This document shows positions 1 to 6,945 of a stretch of 9,749 nt of DNA, in pieces. The notes under the pieces are model-generated. The model did not search any database. It saw only the letters and a list, made by a program, of their open reading frames with translations, and was not told the origin of the DNA. The stretch comes from Chitinophagaceae bacterium. GTDB lineage: Bacteria > Bacteroidota > Bacteroidia > Chitinophagales > Chitinophagaceae. The stretch is taken from the NCBI GenBank assembly GCA_947463755.1, contig CANHUK010000031.1, positions 1 to 9,749 of the forward strand, written 5' to 3'. Position 1 is the stretch's first letter. Each line of letters opens with the position of its first letter. The translations under genes and the position numbers were made by a program.

Positions 1-168
1 ACATTTGTCTGACAAGATCGGCCGGATATCGAAATTATAACTGACAGAATCAGGGAGATGGTCGGATGCGAGGTAACCCCCTGATGATTTGTTCCAGAAG
101 GTGGAGGCGAGGAAAATGATGCCGGCCAGGGCGAGGGTGGTGGCAAGGATCTTCCAGGGCAAGCGCAT
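1..168 (-). CDS. Planctomycete-type cytochrome c (PSCyt1) protein, N-terminal fragment
   Basis: This gene runs off the left edge; only its first 56 codons are present. The ATG at 168-166 is the only ATG after an in-frame TAG at 192-190. The product starts MRLPWK and continues with one hydrophobic segment (about residues 7-23), which is an uncleaved anchor or a signal peptide. A short polar stretch leads to YNFDIRPILSDKC, where the window stops on the cysteine. The pattern F-x-x-x-I-R-P-I-L-S-x-K-C is the hallmark start of the planctomycete cytochrome c domain (PF07635), in which the cysteine opens a CxxCH heme-binding site. Full-length family members usually continue into DUF1549 and DUF1553 domains. 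They are exported, and several are encoded beside DUF1501 proteins. The export and heme-binding role is inferred from the family; the CxxCH itself lies outside the window. No clear ribosome binding site precedes the ATG, as is usual in Bacteroidota. Confidence 0.82.
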   Translation of the reverse strand, partial: MRLPWKILATTLALAGIIFLASTFWNKSSGGYLASDHLPDSVSYNFDIRPILSDKC

Positions 169-425
169 ATCGTTGGTTTTGGATGAGGGCTACGACATGA
201 ATATATGAAATTTTGGTGGGAGGAGCGCCATTGCAACGGAGCCTGGGCGAAAAATCGCGGGGCGACATTCAACGAAACCGCCAGGTGACAGAACCCATCG
301 CAGCCGATCCTTGAAAAACACTTGTAACCGACATTTGAGATGATCATCTTTCCGGACCAACGGACATGGGAGAGGTTTCATCCGGTCGGTTTCAGCAAAA
401 GTCGCCCCGTGTGCTCCGGCGCCAA

Positions 426-445
426 TTAGATGCGATCGGATCTAA
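426..445. promoter_or_regulatory. 20-bp palindrome, possible operator
   Basis: The sequence TTAGATGCGATCGGATCTAA reads the same on both strands except for one symmetric mismatched pair (G432 against G439). An 8-bp perfect palindrome, ATGATCAT, follows directly at 446-453. Placed in the intergenic region between two divergent genes, a dyad of this size could be the binding site of a dimeric regulator. It is about 260 bases upstream of the first gene on the minus strand and 395 bases upstream of the first cassette gene, which is far for a simple repressor site. The arms are too AT/GC-mixed and lack a loop, so a terminator is unlikely. The function is inference only. Confidence 0.3.
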
Positions 446-547
446 ATGATCATTATTTAAGATGTATCCGCACGGCCCACCCATCCCGCTCAGCAGATCA
501 TCCCACCTTCCCGGGAATGGAAGGTCATGTTCATAAAATACATAAAA

Positions 548-676
548 ATGGAGGACAGATCAGAGGATGAATACCTCTACAGATATGAATGGCACAGATC
601 GAAAGATCCGGTGAGATCATATCAAGGGCAATATCCGATCATTTATATTTATTTTAACGGTTACTTACAGATATGA
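548..676 (+). CDS. Possible 42-aa small ORF, unknown function
   Basis: An ATG at 548, preceded by an A-rich stretch (CATAAAA), opens a 42-codon frame that ends at TGA 674-676. The predicted peptide is acidic and charged at first (MEDRSEDEYLYRYEWHRSKD) and then rich in Tyr and Ile (YPIIYIYFNGYLQI). It has no signal peptide or recognisable motif. The composition is more protein-like than the minus-strand frames nearby, but a frame of this length is common by chance in AT-rich DNA. It ends 26 bases before the TACATTTG promoter-like element, so it would not be in the cassette transcript starting there. I do not recognise it. Confidence 0.2.
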   Translation: MEDRSEDEYLYRYEWHRSKDPVRSYQGQYPIIYIYFNGYLQI

Positions 677-701
677 ATATAAGCAAGTGAAATAAACAGG
701 A

Positions 702-709
702 TACATTTG
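702..709 (+). promoter_or_regulatory. Bacteroidota-type -7 element upstream of the cassette
   Basis: TACATTTG matches the Bacteroidota -7 consensus TAnnTTTG. No clear TTTG or TTG lies about 20 bases upstream, so the -33 half is missing or degenerate. Transcription from here would start near 716 and give a leader of about 125 bases before the ATG at 841. The cassette's A-rich leader (CGAAAAACACCACC just before the ATG) is typical for translation starts in this phylum. Confidence 0.35.
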
Positions 710-840
710 CACCCGATCCCGCCAGACATCGGATGTGGGTTCATCCCGCTTTGATTCCTCCGGATCAGTCTTTCCTCAAGCTTGAGAAAAGATCCCTCCT
801 CCGGATTTCCGACCGACCTTTACTTTCGAAAAACACCACC

Positions 841-1518
841 ATGAAGACACTTGTCATCCACCCCTCCGACCGCAGTACTGACTTCCTCAAGCCCGTTTAT
901 CAGGACCTGACCAACACGACCGTCGTCACCGAAGGACTGGATCATCATGAAGTGGCCAGGGAGATGGATCGTCACGACCGGGTCATCATGATGGGGCATG
1001 GCTGCCCATGGGGACTCTATGCCATCGGCATGCGGGGCGACCACATCGGACTGATCGTCAACCTTGATCATACAAAGGATATCCTGCGCAATAAACGCAA
1101 TACCCTGATGATCTGGTGCAACGCCGATATTGGTGCACGCCGGCTCGGACTTCCCGGATTCAGCACCGGCATGTTCATCTCAGAACAGAGTGAAACCTTC
1201 CTGTTGAACGCACCTGTATCAGATGAGGTCATCGAAGAGTCTAACCGCTGCTTCACCGAAGCCCTGCGTTGCCATATCCATCTGGAAGAAAAAGCATTGT
1301 TCGATGCCGTCCGACACGACTATGGACGACTGCTCGGCCACAATCCGGTAGCGGCATACAACCACCCGTTACTGCAGGTGCAGACGATGGAATCACTCAT
1401 CAGCTGGACACCGCCGCCCCAACGGATCAAGTTACCCAACACCGACGGCACCGGGGGATACCATTATATCTGGTCGGATGGACGTCCTTGGGATGGATAT
1501 TCGAATACACGGATATGA
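841..1518 (+). CDS. Caspase/CHAT-like protein of unknown function, cassette gene 1
   Basis: This is a 225-aa protein with no signal peptide or membrane segment, so it is probably cytoplasmic. It begins MKTLVIHPSDRSTDFL, a Rossmann-like first strand, and continues with DRVIMMGHGCPWGLY (His53) and NTLMIWCNADIGARRLGLPGF (Cys93). A hydrophobic strand ending in G-H-G, and a second strand ending in a Cys followed by a small-residue stretch, is the arrangement of the catalytic dyad in caspase-like and CHAT peptidases. From memory, related Bacteroidota proteins of unknown function share the MKTLxIHP start, the MMGHG motif, the IWCNAD motif and a TGMxISE motif (here TGMFISE, 109-115). Peptidase activity is inferred. 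The start at 841 was chosen over the in-frame ATG at 733 because the 36 extra residues look random and the family starts at MKT. The tail from about residue 186 is Pro- and then Gly/Tyr/Trp-rich. The stop overlaps the next gene's start (ATGA, 1515-1518), which suggests translational coupling. Confidence 0.75.
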   Translation: MKTLVIHPSDRSTDFLKPVYQDLTNTTVVTEGLDHHEVAREMDRHDRVIMMGHGCPWGLYAIGMRGDHIGLIVNLDHTKDILRNKRNTLMIWCNADIGARRLGLPGFSTGMFISEQSETFLLNAPVSDEVIEESNRCFTEALRCHIHLEEKALFDAVRHDYGRLLGHNPVAAYNHPLLQVQTMESLISWTPPPQRIKLPNTDGTGGYHYIWSDGRPWDGYSNTRI

Positions 1519-2906
1519 CATCAATACGAAAGTATATCGATCATCATAAACCTCAACACATGTTTACAGGCGCAGGTCATAGGATCAGTTATTATGGTGA
1601 ACCACCCAGCCGGAAGATAGATATTCCGAGCAGTGAGACAGAAATGAAGCTCATCCGCGACCACTTTTTCAGTTTAACCTGTCAACGACGTGATGGAATT
1701 CGATCACTGCGATGTTCGATGAATGCCGACCATGCCTTCTCCAGGGAGGATGAGCGGATCCTGGCTCAACTCATCCGACGCATCGACCGGATCGTAGAGA
1801 TGAACGCCTTTCAGATGAGGAAGGATGCCGAAAAGGCCATAAGGGATCCCATGTGGGCGATGGAAAAATTCCTTGAACGGAAAAGACAGCAGGAGAAACC
1901 GGAAGCGAAAACACAAGCGGCGGATTATTTCCCGCCCGCCCACGACTGGAGCATCGGTATCGCCCACGACCATGAAAACAACCACAGCCTCTGGCCTTTC
2001 AAACGGAAAACCGGTGACCGCATCAAGGTGGAGATCAGGATCTCGAACGATATAAAAAAACAACCAGAAGAGCAATGGTTGATCGAAAGGGATCCCGGAG
2101 CCCAATTATGGTCAGCAGATGGTTTCGTGCTGCCGGGAACACATCCGGAAATGCTGCCTTCCGGGGTGGCGTTGCCCGCGAGGGTGGTCATCAACGGACA
2201 ATCCTTCCCGGGAGAGACAGGACTGCGCATCCTGAAACTCCGAAACGAAACCTGTCCATTCCCTCAATGGCAGGAAGCCTGGGAAGCCTTGACACCCCTG
2301 ACATTCAAAGAGATCGCATCGCTGATCCGCGACGTTGACCGGCGTCATACAGCCATCTCCTTCCTAGGCATCGAACGCCTGCTGGAGGAAGTGGAGTCAA
2401 AGATGATCAAATCGGAAACACTGGAAAAAGTAACAACCTGGGTAGATGCCAACGGAGCATTACAGGAGCGGAGATTTTCAGACACCTACTCCCTGCACCG
2501 TGTACGCTGGACCAGCCTGTTCGGAGATCTCACGGAAGAAACAAACCGGCTGCTGAATTCACATTGGAACAAACCGCGCAACCACCACTTCGTGAAATGC
2601 AGATGTACGTCCACCGGAAAAGAATACATCCTGTGGGTGGATCTCCGACAGGTCCATCGAACCAATCACCCGGATGTAACCCGTCAGGAACTGGACGATA
2701 TCGGCCATTGGCAGATCGAAAGACTGGTGGATCCCATCGAAGCCATCGCCTGGACCTTCACAACCCAATTGGCAAAGGGCTCGATCGAAGCCATCATCCG
2801 GCAAGGCGATTGCATCCTGATGCGCCCTGTCATCAACCCATCGATGGAAGGCACCAGACATCTCACGGGAGAAGAATACAGGAACCTGTTAAGATCCGAA
2901 AGTTGA
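1515..2906 (+). CDS. Protein of unknown function, cassette gene 2 (463 aa)
   Basis: I do not recognise this family with certainty. The start is the ATG that overlaps the stop of gene 1; the frame stays open 82 codons further upstream, but that part lies inside gene 1. The 463-aa product has no signal peptide or TM helix. Residues 73-135 are highly charged and helical (many Arg, Glu, Lys). Residues 145-260 contain Trp and His clusters. The last third (about 275-440) looks like a conserved domain, with ISFLGIERLLEE (281-292), RRFSDTYSLHRV (319-330), CTSTGKEYILWVD (364-376), DPIEAIAWTF (406-415) and KGSIEAIIRQGDC (421-433). The EAIAWTF stretch and the preceding short strand-rich block loosely recall the end of DUF6745-type proteins; that is a memory-based guess. 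A frameshifted remnant of the same C-terminal domain is at about 7371-7657. Gene 3 follows after 21 bases. Confidence 0.8.
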   Translation: MTSIRKYIDHHKPQHMFTGAGHRISYYGEPPSRKIDIPSSETEMKLIRDHFFSLTCQRRDGIRSLRCSMNADHAFSREDERILAQLIRRIDRIVEMNAFQMRKDAEKAIRDPMWAMEKFLERKRQQEKPEAKTQAADYFPPAHDWSIGIAHDHENNHSLWPFKRKTGDRIKVEIRISNDIKKQPEEQWLIERDPGAQLWSADGFVLPGTHPEMLPSGVALPARVVINGQSFPGETGLRILKLRNETCPFPQWQEAWEALTPLTFKEIASLIRDVDRRHTAISFLGIERLLEEVESKMIKSETLEKVTTWVDANGALQERRFSDTYSLHRVRWTSLFGDLTEETNRLLNSHWNKPRNHHFVKCRCTSTGKEYILWVDLRQVHRTNHPDVTRQELDDIGHWQIERLVDPIEAIAWTFTTQLAKGSIEAIIRQGDCILMRPVINPSMEGTRHLTGEEYRNLLRSES

Positions 2907-2927
2907 TAAAAAAAACAAGAGATAAAT

Positions 2928-3194
2928 ATGAATAACACAAAGTACAGCGAAAAGCGCGTGCTACTCGTCGGCGAGGGCATCCACCAGCACACCCTTTATG
3001 GACGTATTGAAAATGACAACCGATTTTCAGAGAACGACATCATCCTCGATGATGATGGCCTCCTGGTACACGAAAAACCTGATGGTTCAACAGGAGAACA
3101 TCACAGTCTTGTCGTTGCCAAAGGCCGATGGATCCTGGGAAGACAGGTAGAGTTCGATCCGTTCAGCGGACATGTCACACGGGTGTGGGATTGA
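2928..3194 (+). CDS. Small 88-aa protein of unknown function, cassette gene 3
   Basis: The ATG at 2928 is preceded by an A-rich leader (AAAAAAAACAAGAGATAAAT) and lies 21 bases after gene 2, so it very likely shares that transcript. The product is soluble and acidic, with strand-forming stretches: KRVLLVGEG (9-17), ENDIILDDDGLLVHEKPDG (35-53), then HHSLVVAKGRWILGRQVEF and a VTRVWD end. A repeated alternation of hydrophobic residues with Gly/Asp turns suggests a small all-beta fold. No catalytic motif is apparent. A small partner, adaptor or antidote for the caspase-like gene 1 product is possible from its position, but this is only inference from gene order. No obvious terminator hairpin follows before the next gene's promoter-like site at 3255. 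Confidence 0.72.
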   Translation: MNNTKYSEKRVLLVGEGIHQHTLYGRIENDNRFSENDIILDDDGLLVHEKPDGSTGEHHSLVVAKGRWILGRQVEFDPFSGHVTRVWD

Positions 3195-3254
3195 GGGTGC
3201 CCGTAGCAATGAAAAATAAATAAAAGTTCCTTCCCAAATACGCTTTAGGAGGTA

Positions 3255-3285
3255 TTGTCCACCATATCATGCAAGGGTAATTTTA
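3255..3285 (+). promoter_or_regulatory. Possible Bacteroidota promoter for the FG-GAP lipoprotein
   Basis: A TTG at 3255-3257 and TAATTTTA at 3278-3285 are separated by 20 bases, the expected spacing between the -33 (TTTG/TTG) and -7 (TAnnTTTG) elements of Bacteroidota sigma-ABfr promoters. The -7 match lacks the final G. Transcription would start around 3291, leaving a leader of about 30 bases before the ATG at 3321. If correct, it rules out the upstream in-frame TTG (3255) and ATG (3288) as starts of the lipoprotein and separates this gene from the cassette. Confidence 0.3.
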
Positions 3286-3320
3286 GCATGCACATCATTT
3301 GTGCACTAAATTCAACACTC

Positions 3321-4856
3321 ATGCATAAACACATGCCTTCTTGCCTGGCATACTGCGGGATCTCTATCCTGTTATTTGCAGGCTGCAAGAAAGATGAACC
3401 CGCCCCTGCACCGACGCCGCCACCGGTGGTGCTCTCTTCGGAAAAAAAGATCACCGCCTTTTCGCTGCTGAAGAAAGACAACCCGGCGCTGGAATCAGAC
3501 CTCATCGGAACGATCACCGGCAATGCCATCGTACTGGAAACCCTGGCCTCGATGACCGCCCGCGATCTCAAGGCCACATTCACCGTATCCGATAAAGCCA
3601 CCGTGTACATTGCCGGGGTCAAACAAGTCAGCGGGGTCACTTCGGCTTCTTACGCATCAAAACTCACGCTCGACGTGGAAGCAGAGGATAAATCGAAAAC
3701 AGCCTACACCGTGGAATTGAAGACCACGGGCAACGCCCCGAACATGACGGTGAACGCCACCACATCCTATGCACTCCGCACGCAGGCAAAGACCTGGGTA
3801 AACTATGGCACCACCGTTCCGCAAAGCTTGCGCTATGGCCCCGGAAGCTACCTGGCACGCGCGTTCCATGATTTCGATAAGGATGGGGATGAGGATCTGA
3901 TCATGGGCAATTTGAGTTACGACTGGGTCAATAATAAACTACTGAACACACCCAATCCGGTGAACTATCTCGAAAATCGCAGCAGCACCTTTGTGGATGT
4001 GTCAGGCACAAAATTCACCGGGGGCGTACCCGGACTTGTCCACCCGCGCAAAGCCATCCTGGGCGACTACGACAAGAACGGCTGGATGGACGTGGTGATG
4101 GCGGGTCACGGATTTGACGCCCCGCCCTTCCCCGGCGAAAACTCGATCCTGCTGAAAAATAACAACGGGATCTTTAGCAAAACCGACATCCTCCCCATTG
4201 GATTCTATCATTCCGTATGTTCCGGCGACATCGACAATGATGGGGATCTCGACCTGTTCTTCACGGACACAAAGAACTGCAGGTTTCTCCTGAATAATGG
4301 CAGCGGCGTCTTTACATACGACAACAGCATCTTCCCGTCGGACATCGCAAACCTGAATTATTTCACCTCAGAACTGTACGACCTCAATGCCGATGGCTAT
4401 CTGGATCTGGTCACTACCGGCCATGAACATGAAGGTGCGAACTCCATCGTCCTCTGGGGCGATCACACGGGTAAGTACACCAAGGCCAGGTCCTTTACCA
4501 TTCCGAAGGTCGCCGGCTGGGGCGTGGCGATCGACATCCTCATCATGGATGTCAACAAGGATGGAAAACAGGATATCCTGCTGAACCGCCAGGGAGATGG
4601 AACGGGCAGCCAGCAAAACTTCCATGGATTGCGGATCCAGCTACTGGTGCAGGAAGCCGGCAACACCTTTACAGACAGAAGCTCCACCCTGATCAATGGT
4701 AATCCACAGACAAGTCACCCGCAACTCAGCTGGTTCTGGGTCGACTGGCTCCGCCTCATCGACACCGACGGCGATGGTGATCAGGACCTCGTAACGGACA
4801 ATCGTTTCTATAATTTACAGTGGCGCAACGATAATGGCGTGTTCGTGAAATACTGA
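3321..4856 (+). CDS. FG-GAP/VCBS-repeat surface lipoprotein
   Basis: This is a 511-aa secreted lipoprotein. The signal peptide MHKHMPSCLAYCGISILLFAGC has a lipobox (LFAGC) with the lipidated Cys at residue 22, followed by Lys-Lys-Asp-Glu, which in Bacteroidota may favour export to the cell surface. A Pro/Ala-rich linker (27-37) leads to a DUF5018-like beta domain (about 40-134; ITAFSLLKK near its start). Next come six FG-GAP/VCBS units with calcium-binding loops of the form D-x-D/N-x-D/N-G-x-x-D at about 184, 249, 303, 354, 410 and 481, for example DFDKDGDED and DTDGDGDQD. Such repeats build a beta-propeller-like fold that often binds glycans or proteins outside the cell; the ligand is unknown. 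I chose the ATG at 3321 because it gives a normal-length signal peptide and fits the putative promoter at 3255-3285; the ATG at 3333 is also possible. It looks like an independent transcription unit that ends in the hairpin at 4881-4924. Confidence 0.9.
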   Translation: MHKHMPSCLAYCGISILLFAGCKKDEPAPAPTPPPVVLSSEKKITAFSLLKKDNPALESDLIGTITGNAIVLETLASMTARDLKATFTVSDKATVYIAGVKQVSGVTSASYASKLTLDVEAEDKSKTAYTVELKTTGNAPNMTVNATTSYALRTQAKTWVNYGTTVPQSLRYGPGSYLARAFHDFDKDGDEDLIMGNLSYDWVNNKLLNTPNPVNYLENRSSTFVDVSGTKFTGGVPGLVHPRKAILGDYDKNGWMDVVMAGHGFDAPPFPGENSILLKNNNGIFSKTDILPIGFYHSVCSGDIDNDGDLDLFFTDTKNCRFLLNNGSGVFTYDNSIFPSDIANLNYFTSELYDLNADGYLDLVTTGHEHEGANSIVLWGDHTGKYTKARSFTIPKVAGWGVAIDILIMDVNKDGKQDILLNRQGDGTGSQQNFHGLRIQLLVQEAGNTFTDRSSTLINGNPQTSHPQLSWFWVDWLRLIDTDGDGDQDLVTDNRFYNLQWRNDNGVFVKY

Positions 4857-4880
4857 CCGGGCATAAATTAAAGCTCACAA

Positions 4881-4924
4881 ATGAATGAAGGCGCATGGGA
4901 GAATCCCCTTGCGCCTTCGTTCAT
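4881..4924 (+). terminator. Strong hairpin, probable transcription terminator
   Basis: The 15-base arm at 4881-4895 (ATGAATGAAGGCGCA) pairs with 4910-4924 (TGCGCCTTCGTTCAT), with one T-G wobble. The inner GGG at 4897-4899 can pair with CCC at 4905-4907, across a small loop. The hairpin sits 25 bases after the lipoprotein stop and 72 bases before the next start. There is no clean U-run after it (GTTAGATCATC), so it may act as a stem stabiliser or a rather weak intrinsic terminator. Confidence 0.65.
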
Positions 4925-4995
4925 GTTAGATCATCATCGATCACCCTGCAAATAGATTGCTGAGTGACCGATGTTATTTGCACAAAAATCAACAC

Positions 4996-5934
4996 ATGCC
5001 GGAAAAACACCAGCGCGAAAAGGGTGCCCTGATGGGACACATCGTCGGGGATGCCCTCGGGGTTCCCTATGAGTTTCAGCCGAGATCGATGATGACCGCT
5101 AACCCGGCGACCGGCATGACCGGATATGGCACCTACAGCCAGCCGCCCGGCACCTGGAGTGATGACAGTTCGATGATGCTCTGCATCATGGAAAACGAGA
5201 TCCTGCGCGGGAATGTGAACACCCTCGCGGATCGCTTCGTGCGATGGTACACCGACGGGTACATGACCCCGCACGACGAATGCTTCGACATCGGCATCAC
5301 CACGCGGACAGCACTGGAACGCTGCATCTCCGGGATCGATCCTCGCGTGTCCGGCCTCGATGATCCCATGGCCGCCGGCAATGGCACCCTCATGCGCATC
5401 GCACCCTACGCATTCCGCAACATGCCGGATGGCCGGCATCACATGCTCGAACAGAATGGCATCACCCACCGGGCTCCGCTGGCACAGATCAGTTGCATGG
5501 CCTGGCAGGAGATCTTCGTGAAATTGCTGGATGGCGCAACGCCCACAGAGGCCCTCGCCAATATGCTGGAACAATTCGAATGGATGGCGCGGACCTGGCT
5601 GTCGGCCACGCCACAACAATGCAATGAAGTGATCGGCCGGATCAAACACCCGCGCTTCAGCGAACTGCCCGAGTCGGAGATCCAATCGAGTGGGTTTGTC
5701 GTACACACCCTTGAAGCCTCCCTCTGGTGCCTGCTCCGATCGACAGATTACAGGTCTGCCGTATTGGCCGCCGTGAACCTGGGTAATGACACCGACACAA
5801 CGGCCGCCGTAACCGGAGCGCTCGCCGGCGCCTACTACGGACTGGACGACATCCCTGCTGAATGGATCAGCACGCTTGTCCGCCGCGAACATGTGGAGAT
5901 GATGGTGGACAAATTTCTCGAAAACAAAAGATGA
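4996..5934 (+). CDS. ADP-ribosylglycohydrolase family protein (DraG-like)
   Basis: This is a 312-aa soluble enzyme of the ADP-ribosylglycohydrolase fold (PF03747), which removes ADP-ribose from protein side chains or related ADP-ribosylated molecules using two metal ions. The motifs run in family order: GALMGHIVGDALGVPYEF (10-27), the first metal motif TWSDDS (53-58, Asp56/Asp57), GNGTLMR (128-134), and the second metal motif GNDTDTTAAVTGALAGAYYG (263-282; Asp265, Asp267, Thr268). All expected ligands are present, so it is probably active. The length is normal. The start at 4996 (ATGCCGGAAAAACAC, after a CAAAAATCAACAC leader) was preferred to an in-frame TTG at 4957, since the family starts just before GALMG. 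The native substrate cannot be told from sequence: no ADP-ribosyltransferase, macrodomain or nitrogenase gene is nearby. It converges on the LAS-type gene with a 34-base gap. Confidence 0.93.
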   Translation: MPEKHQREKGALMGHIVGDALGVPYEFQPRSMMTANPATGMTGYGTYSQPPGTWSDDSSMMLCIMENEILRGNVNTLADRFVRWYTDGYMTPHDECFDIGITTRTALERCISGIDPRVSGLDDPMAAGNGTLMRIAPYAFRNMPDGRHHMLEQNGITHRAPLAQISCMAWQEIFVKLLDGATPTEALANMLEQFEWMARTWLSATPQQCNEVIGRIKHPRFSELPESEIQSSGFVVHTLEASLWCLLRSTDYRSAVLAAVNLGNDTDTTAAVTGALAGAYYGLDDIPAEWISTLVRREHVEMMVDKFLENKR

Positions 5935-5968
5935 TCGCAGCACTTCAGATCAACACCATCAAAAGCCG

Positions 5969-6808
5969 TCAAAGTTGTATATGGACATGATCGTCATGTC
6001 GTACAGATCCACATTGGACGGGTTTGATCTTAGGAGAAACGAGCTTTAACCGCTGCGTGAGATGAGGCTCCAATAAGACCTTTGAGATGCGTTCGTCGCG
6101 CGCAAAACCATTGATCATCTGACGCGTAATGACGGGATCGAAGCGATGATCTGCTTTTGCACCCTGTGGCCAGTGGTCGTGGATGAAACTGTAGGAGGCG
6201 GATCCGCGGCAGGCTTTGGGACGATCATATTCTCCCGGCAGCGGTTCCTCGGAAATGCCATATCCAATGGCGGAAGGGGTCCCGTTGCTCAATTTCCCGG
6301 TGGCTGCATCACGATAAACGAAGGCGATATCCAACTTTCTACCGTCATTGTGCGACAAATGTGGCAGCAATGGAAAGCCCTTGCGAAAATATCCGAAGGG
6401 TAATGCCAATGAAAAAGGAAAGTTGGCATCCAGATAATTGATATGCAATCCATCATGCGTATCCGCTAACCGTTGCACCTGCTCCGATACGATGGTCCGA
6501 AGTTGCGGCCGCACATAATGCCGGTTGCACAAGACCGTCAGCAGGGTCCTGGGTTTCAATGGCCCGTTGAAACCGAACGGCATGGGTACACGACCGAACA
6601 AAGTCGCCAAAAAAGGAATGATCAACAGAGAAATGAAAAGATACCACCCTGTCTGAAAAAGGATGCGCTGAGATCTATTGAAAGATCTTTTAAAAAAATC
6701 TATACGGAAGATCCAATATCCTGCCAGCCAGATGATCCCACCGACCTGAGTAAGAAGAGTAAGGACCATGAAAAAAATAAGAAATAGGACAGATCTGAAG
6801 AAAAGCAT
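5969..6808 (-). CDS. Membrane-anchored LAS/MepA-like metallopeptidase candidate
   Basis: This is a 279-aa protein with two hydrophobic N-terminal segments (about 5-36 and 51-71) and a polar C-terminal domain. The conserved-looking block RVPMPFGFNGPLKPRTLLTV (73-92) is followed by SHNDGRKLD (152-160). This fits the H-x6-D zinc pattern of LAS metallopeptidases such as MepA (family M74), with His153 and Asp160 as likely ligands. The protein ends in RHDDHVHIQL; the HVH (274-276) matches the C-terminal H-x-H that completes the zinc site in this superfamily. MepA enzymes cut D-Ala-meso-DAP crosslinks in peptidoglycan. Here the domain would be tethered to the inner membrane and face the periplasm if the two helices span it, which is inferred. 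The ATG at 6808 is the only good start; it is followed at once by the hydrophobic helix. Activity and substrate are inferred from the motif only. No close operon partner is apparent. Confidence 0.7.
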   Translation of the reverse strand: MLFFRSVLFLIFFMVLTLLTQVGGIIWLAGYWIFRIDFFKRSFNRSQRILFQTGWYLFISLLIIPFLATLFGRVPMPFGFNGPLKPRTLLTVLCNRHYVRPQLRTIVSEQVQRLADTHDGLHINYLDANFPFSLALPFGYFRKGFPLLPHLSHNDGRKLDIAFVYRDAATGKLSNGTPSAIGYGISEEPLPGEYDRPKACRGSASYSFIHDHWPQGAKADHRFDPVITRQMINGFARDERISKVLLEPHLTQRLKLVSPKIKPVQCGSVRHDDHVHIQL

Positions 6809-6945
6809 ATTTGAATAATAAAGTGGATCCGATCTAAATAAATAATTGAATGAAATCGGAAGGTAAAATATTCATCATGTAGATCGAGTTAAGATTTGTA
6901 TAAATCAGTTCATAAATTAATATTAACGATAGATATGATGAACCC

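Larger units (their letters stand above)
169..840. other. Gene-poor intergenic stretch between divergent genes
   Basis: About 670 bases separate the divergent cytochrome c-type gene and the three-gene cassette. I see no convincing protein-coding gene. The minus-strand reading frames over 50-381 are rich in Pro, Arg and His and look like chance. What it does hold is listed separately: a palindrome at 426-445, a possible 42-codon ORF at 548-676 and a promoter-like TACATTTG at 702-709. The part from about 440 to 700 is visibly AT-richer than the flanking genes, which fits a regulatory region. A 13-base direct repeat, TACAGATATGAAT, occurs at 578-590 and 666-678; its meaning is unknown. Confidence 0.6.

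Noticed and set aside
733..840. Upstream in-frame ATG at 733 that would lengthen cassette gene 1 by 36 residues
   Set aside because: The extra residues look random, the related proteins I remember begin at MKTLxIHP, and the ATG at 841 has a typical A-rich leader.
1269..1514. N-terminal extension of cassette gene 2 back to 1269
   Set aside because: This part overlaps the C-terminus of gene 1 in another frame and is Arg/Pro/Thr-rich shadow sequence; the ATG at 1515 overlapping the stop is the natural start.
1704..2861. Several minus- and plus-strand frames of 60-133 aa inside cassette gene 2
   Set aside because: They are frames opposite or alternate to the intact 463-aa gene, with compositions typical of shadows.
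3247..3257. AGGAGG followed by TTG as an SD-led start for the lipoprotein
   Set aside because: Only 2 bases separate AGGAGG from the TTG, Bacteroidota rarely use SD sequences, and this start would put about 40 residues before the lipobox.
4921..5943. Long 340-aa minus-strand frame antisense to the ADP-ribosylglycohydrolase
   Set aside because: It is a shadow of a gene with complete, ordered family motifs; its own sequence is His/Gly/Arg-rich without domain features.
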